Shown in pieces: positions 53,039-53,072 of a stretch of 53,072 nucleotides of DNA. The stretch lies in assembly GCF_015475875.1 (NCBI RefSeq), contig NZ_JADKYM010000022.1, positions 1-53,072 on the forward strand, in the 5' to 3' direction. A model generated the notes under the pieces. The model was not told the DNA's origin and made no database searches. It saw only the letters and a list, made by a program, of their open reading frames with translations. The DNA is from Sphingopyxis solisilvae. GTDB taxonomy: Bacteria; Pseudomonadota; Alphaproteobacteria; Sphingomonadales; Sphingomonadaceae. Both the position numbers and the translations under genes were made by a program. Every line of letters starts with the position of its first letter. Position 1 is the stretch's first letter.

Positions 53039-53072
53039 GATGAAGGCCGTCGCCCGTCCAACCCCCCCATCC

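Overview
The window reads as a chromosomal segment of a sphingomonad, most likely Sphingopyxis or a close relative. This is inferred from high-GC alphaproteobacterial coding style, the acpP-fabF-mltG order, a long TonB-dependent receptor, sphingomonad-type small proteins and two kinds of intergenic palindromic repeat. I could not run a database search, so the genus is an inference.

Layout. 1-3200: a HicAB toxin-antitoxin pair, a small conserved gene and uvrB, all leftward. 3200-13900: housekeeping and accessory genes, all rightward: a DUF3617 lipoprotein, a VOC protein, a membrane TPR/regulator protein, a serine beta-lactamase-like hydrolase, acpP, fabF, mltG, a Kelch-like propeller lipoprotein, a hydrolase, a peroxiredoxin and a 2'-5' RNA ligase-like protein. 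13900-15000: tRNA-Met(CAT) followed by a decayed integration site, where the N-terminal half of a P4-type integrase is fused in frame to an IS3-family transposase tail. 15000-19200: a YciI protein divergent from a TetR regulator, then a LytS/LytR-type two-component pair and a small membrane protein. 19200-22800: a probable small RNA or leader with a strong terminator, then a TonB-dependent receptor. 23200-27700: scattered small enzymes (GNAT, ABM, rhodanese, DJ-1/PfpI, cyanamide-hydratase-like HD protein) and a GATase-AraC regulator.

27880-32070 is a compact TetR-led operon (glutathione transferase, NTF2-like, alpha/beta hydrolase, zinc-free MDR oxidoreductase, second glutathione transferase). 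It has matching operator-like palindromes at both ends of tetR. 32200-39300 holds a GFA-family gene, a secreted hypothetical, a membrane LytTR regulator, a MaoC dehydratase plus acyl-CoA dehydrogenase pair, an unusual XRE regulator carrying an autoinducer-binding-like domain, a Tat-exported hydrolase and a DMT transporter.

39480-52870 is the most interesting region. It contains LeuC/LeuD-like isomerase subunits, two MarR regulators, an FMN reductase and a tightly coupled six-gene operon: acyl-CoA ligase, hydrolase, APH/MTR-kinase-like kinase, divergent enolase, D-2-hydroxyacid dehydrogenase and hydrolase. A zinc MetE-like methyltransferase lies divergent from a second acyl-CoA ligase. Five promoter regions here share one 16-bp palindrome with core TTAG-N4-CTAA(T). 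That ties the genes into a single MarR-type regulon, probably for uptake and breakdown of an unknown hydroxylated or methylated carboxylic acid. The pathway is not one I recognise.
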